Of a stretch of 5,629 nucleotides of DNA, positions 5,446-5,629 are shown piece by piece. Both the position numbers and the translations under genes were made by a program. The DNA comes from an uncultured Collinsella sp. Lineage in GTDB: Bacteria > Actinomycetota > Coriobacteriia > Coriobacteriales > Coriobacteriaceae. Each line of letters opens with the position of its first letter. Within the stretch, counting starts at the first letter, position 1. The notes beneath the pieces were generated by a model. It was given only the letters and a program-made list of their open reading frames with translations. It did no database searches and had not been told where the DNA came from. The stretch is taken from NCBI GenBank assembly GCA_902475825.1, contig CABSBA010000112.1, positions 1 through 5,629 of the forward strand, given 5' to 3'.

Positions 5446-5629
5446 ATGGCCCAGCATGCCACTGACAATATCGAAATGATGCCCGATAGCTCTGTTGCTC
5501 GCGAGGACCTGGGTGCGGGCGGCACCTCCCGCGGCGCCGGCGCTCGCTCGCCGCTGTTCTGGAAAGTTCTGCTGCTTTCGGTGGCGGTCATCTGGGGCTA
5601 CTCCTTTACCACTATGAAGGACGCACTCG
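5446..5629 (+). CDS. DMT superfamily (EamA-like) transporter, 5' part only
   Basis: The first 61 codons are present and the gene continues past the right edge. Residues 1-36 are hydrophilic and rich in Gly, Ala and Arg. A first membrane segment begins near F38 and carries VIWGYSFTTMKDAL (48-61). The WG-x-S/N-F signature in the first helix is typical of EamA/DMT drug-metabolite exporters. Substrate cannot be judged. The start is well supported: GAGG (5435-5438) lies 7 nt upstream of ATG 5446, and an in-frame TGA (5428-5430) rules out a longer protein. M11 or M12 are less likely starts. The gene lies beyond the terminator and probably has its own promoter, so a functional link to the YhgE/Pip pair is not implied. 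The roughly 36-residue cytoplasmic leader is longer than usual for the family. Confidence 0.75.
   Translation, partial: MAQHATDNIEMMPDSSVAREDLGAGGTSRGAGARSPLFWKVLLLSVAVIWGYSFTTMKDAL

Overview
The window holds two complete tandem genes and the start of a third, all on the + strand, plus two intergenic regions with regulatory structure. Coding sequence is moderately GC-rich (high 50s percent by eye), with many GGC, GCC, CTG and GTC codons. The two large proteins are YhgE/Pip-family membrane proteins. Composition and gene type suggest a gut actinobacterium of the Coriobacteriia (Collinsella-like). That assignment is inference; no taxonomic marker gene is present.

Layout. Positions 1-276 hold no convincing gene and are more AT-rich. 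They contain a short GC-rich hairpin (6-26), a 36-bp dyad (45-80) centred on the palindrome GACTAGTC with a second GACTAGTCGG copy at 86-95, a G/T-rich stretch (104-126), a GTACA-AC-TGTAC dyad (149-160) and weak promoter-like elements. Positions 277-3066 encode the first YhgE/Pip protein (about 929 aa), which carries an unusual C-terminal extension with two extra membrane segments and a hydrophilic tail. Its stop codon directly abuts the ATG of the second YhgE/Pip protein (3067-5256, 729 aa), which has a near-perfect Shine-Dalgarno sequence. Positions 5257-5445 contain a perfect hairpin right after the stop, an extended -10 promoter candidate and a strong intrinsic terminator. A DMT/EamA-type transporter gene begins at 5446 and runs off the right edge.

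How it fits together. The two YhgE/Pip proteins are clear paralogues. They share the N-terminal membrane anchor followed by WDPYGN, a YYAA(I/V)VIPK block, a long cysteine-free alpha-helical extracellular region of nearly equal length, and a C-terminal ABC-2-like membrane domain. The back-to-back arrangement suggests co-translation and probably a hetero-oligomeric envelope complex. No ATPase, secretion component or regulator gene lies in the window, so the function stays open. Known relatives are phage receptors (Pip, YueB) and the type VII secretion component EsaA. The upstream dyads look like binding sites for a regulator encoded elsewhere. The transporter gene appears to be a separate transcription unit beyond the terminator.
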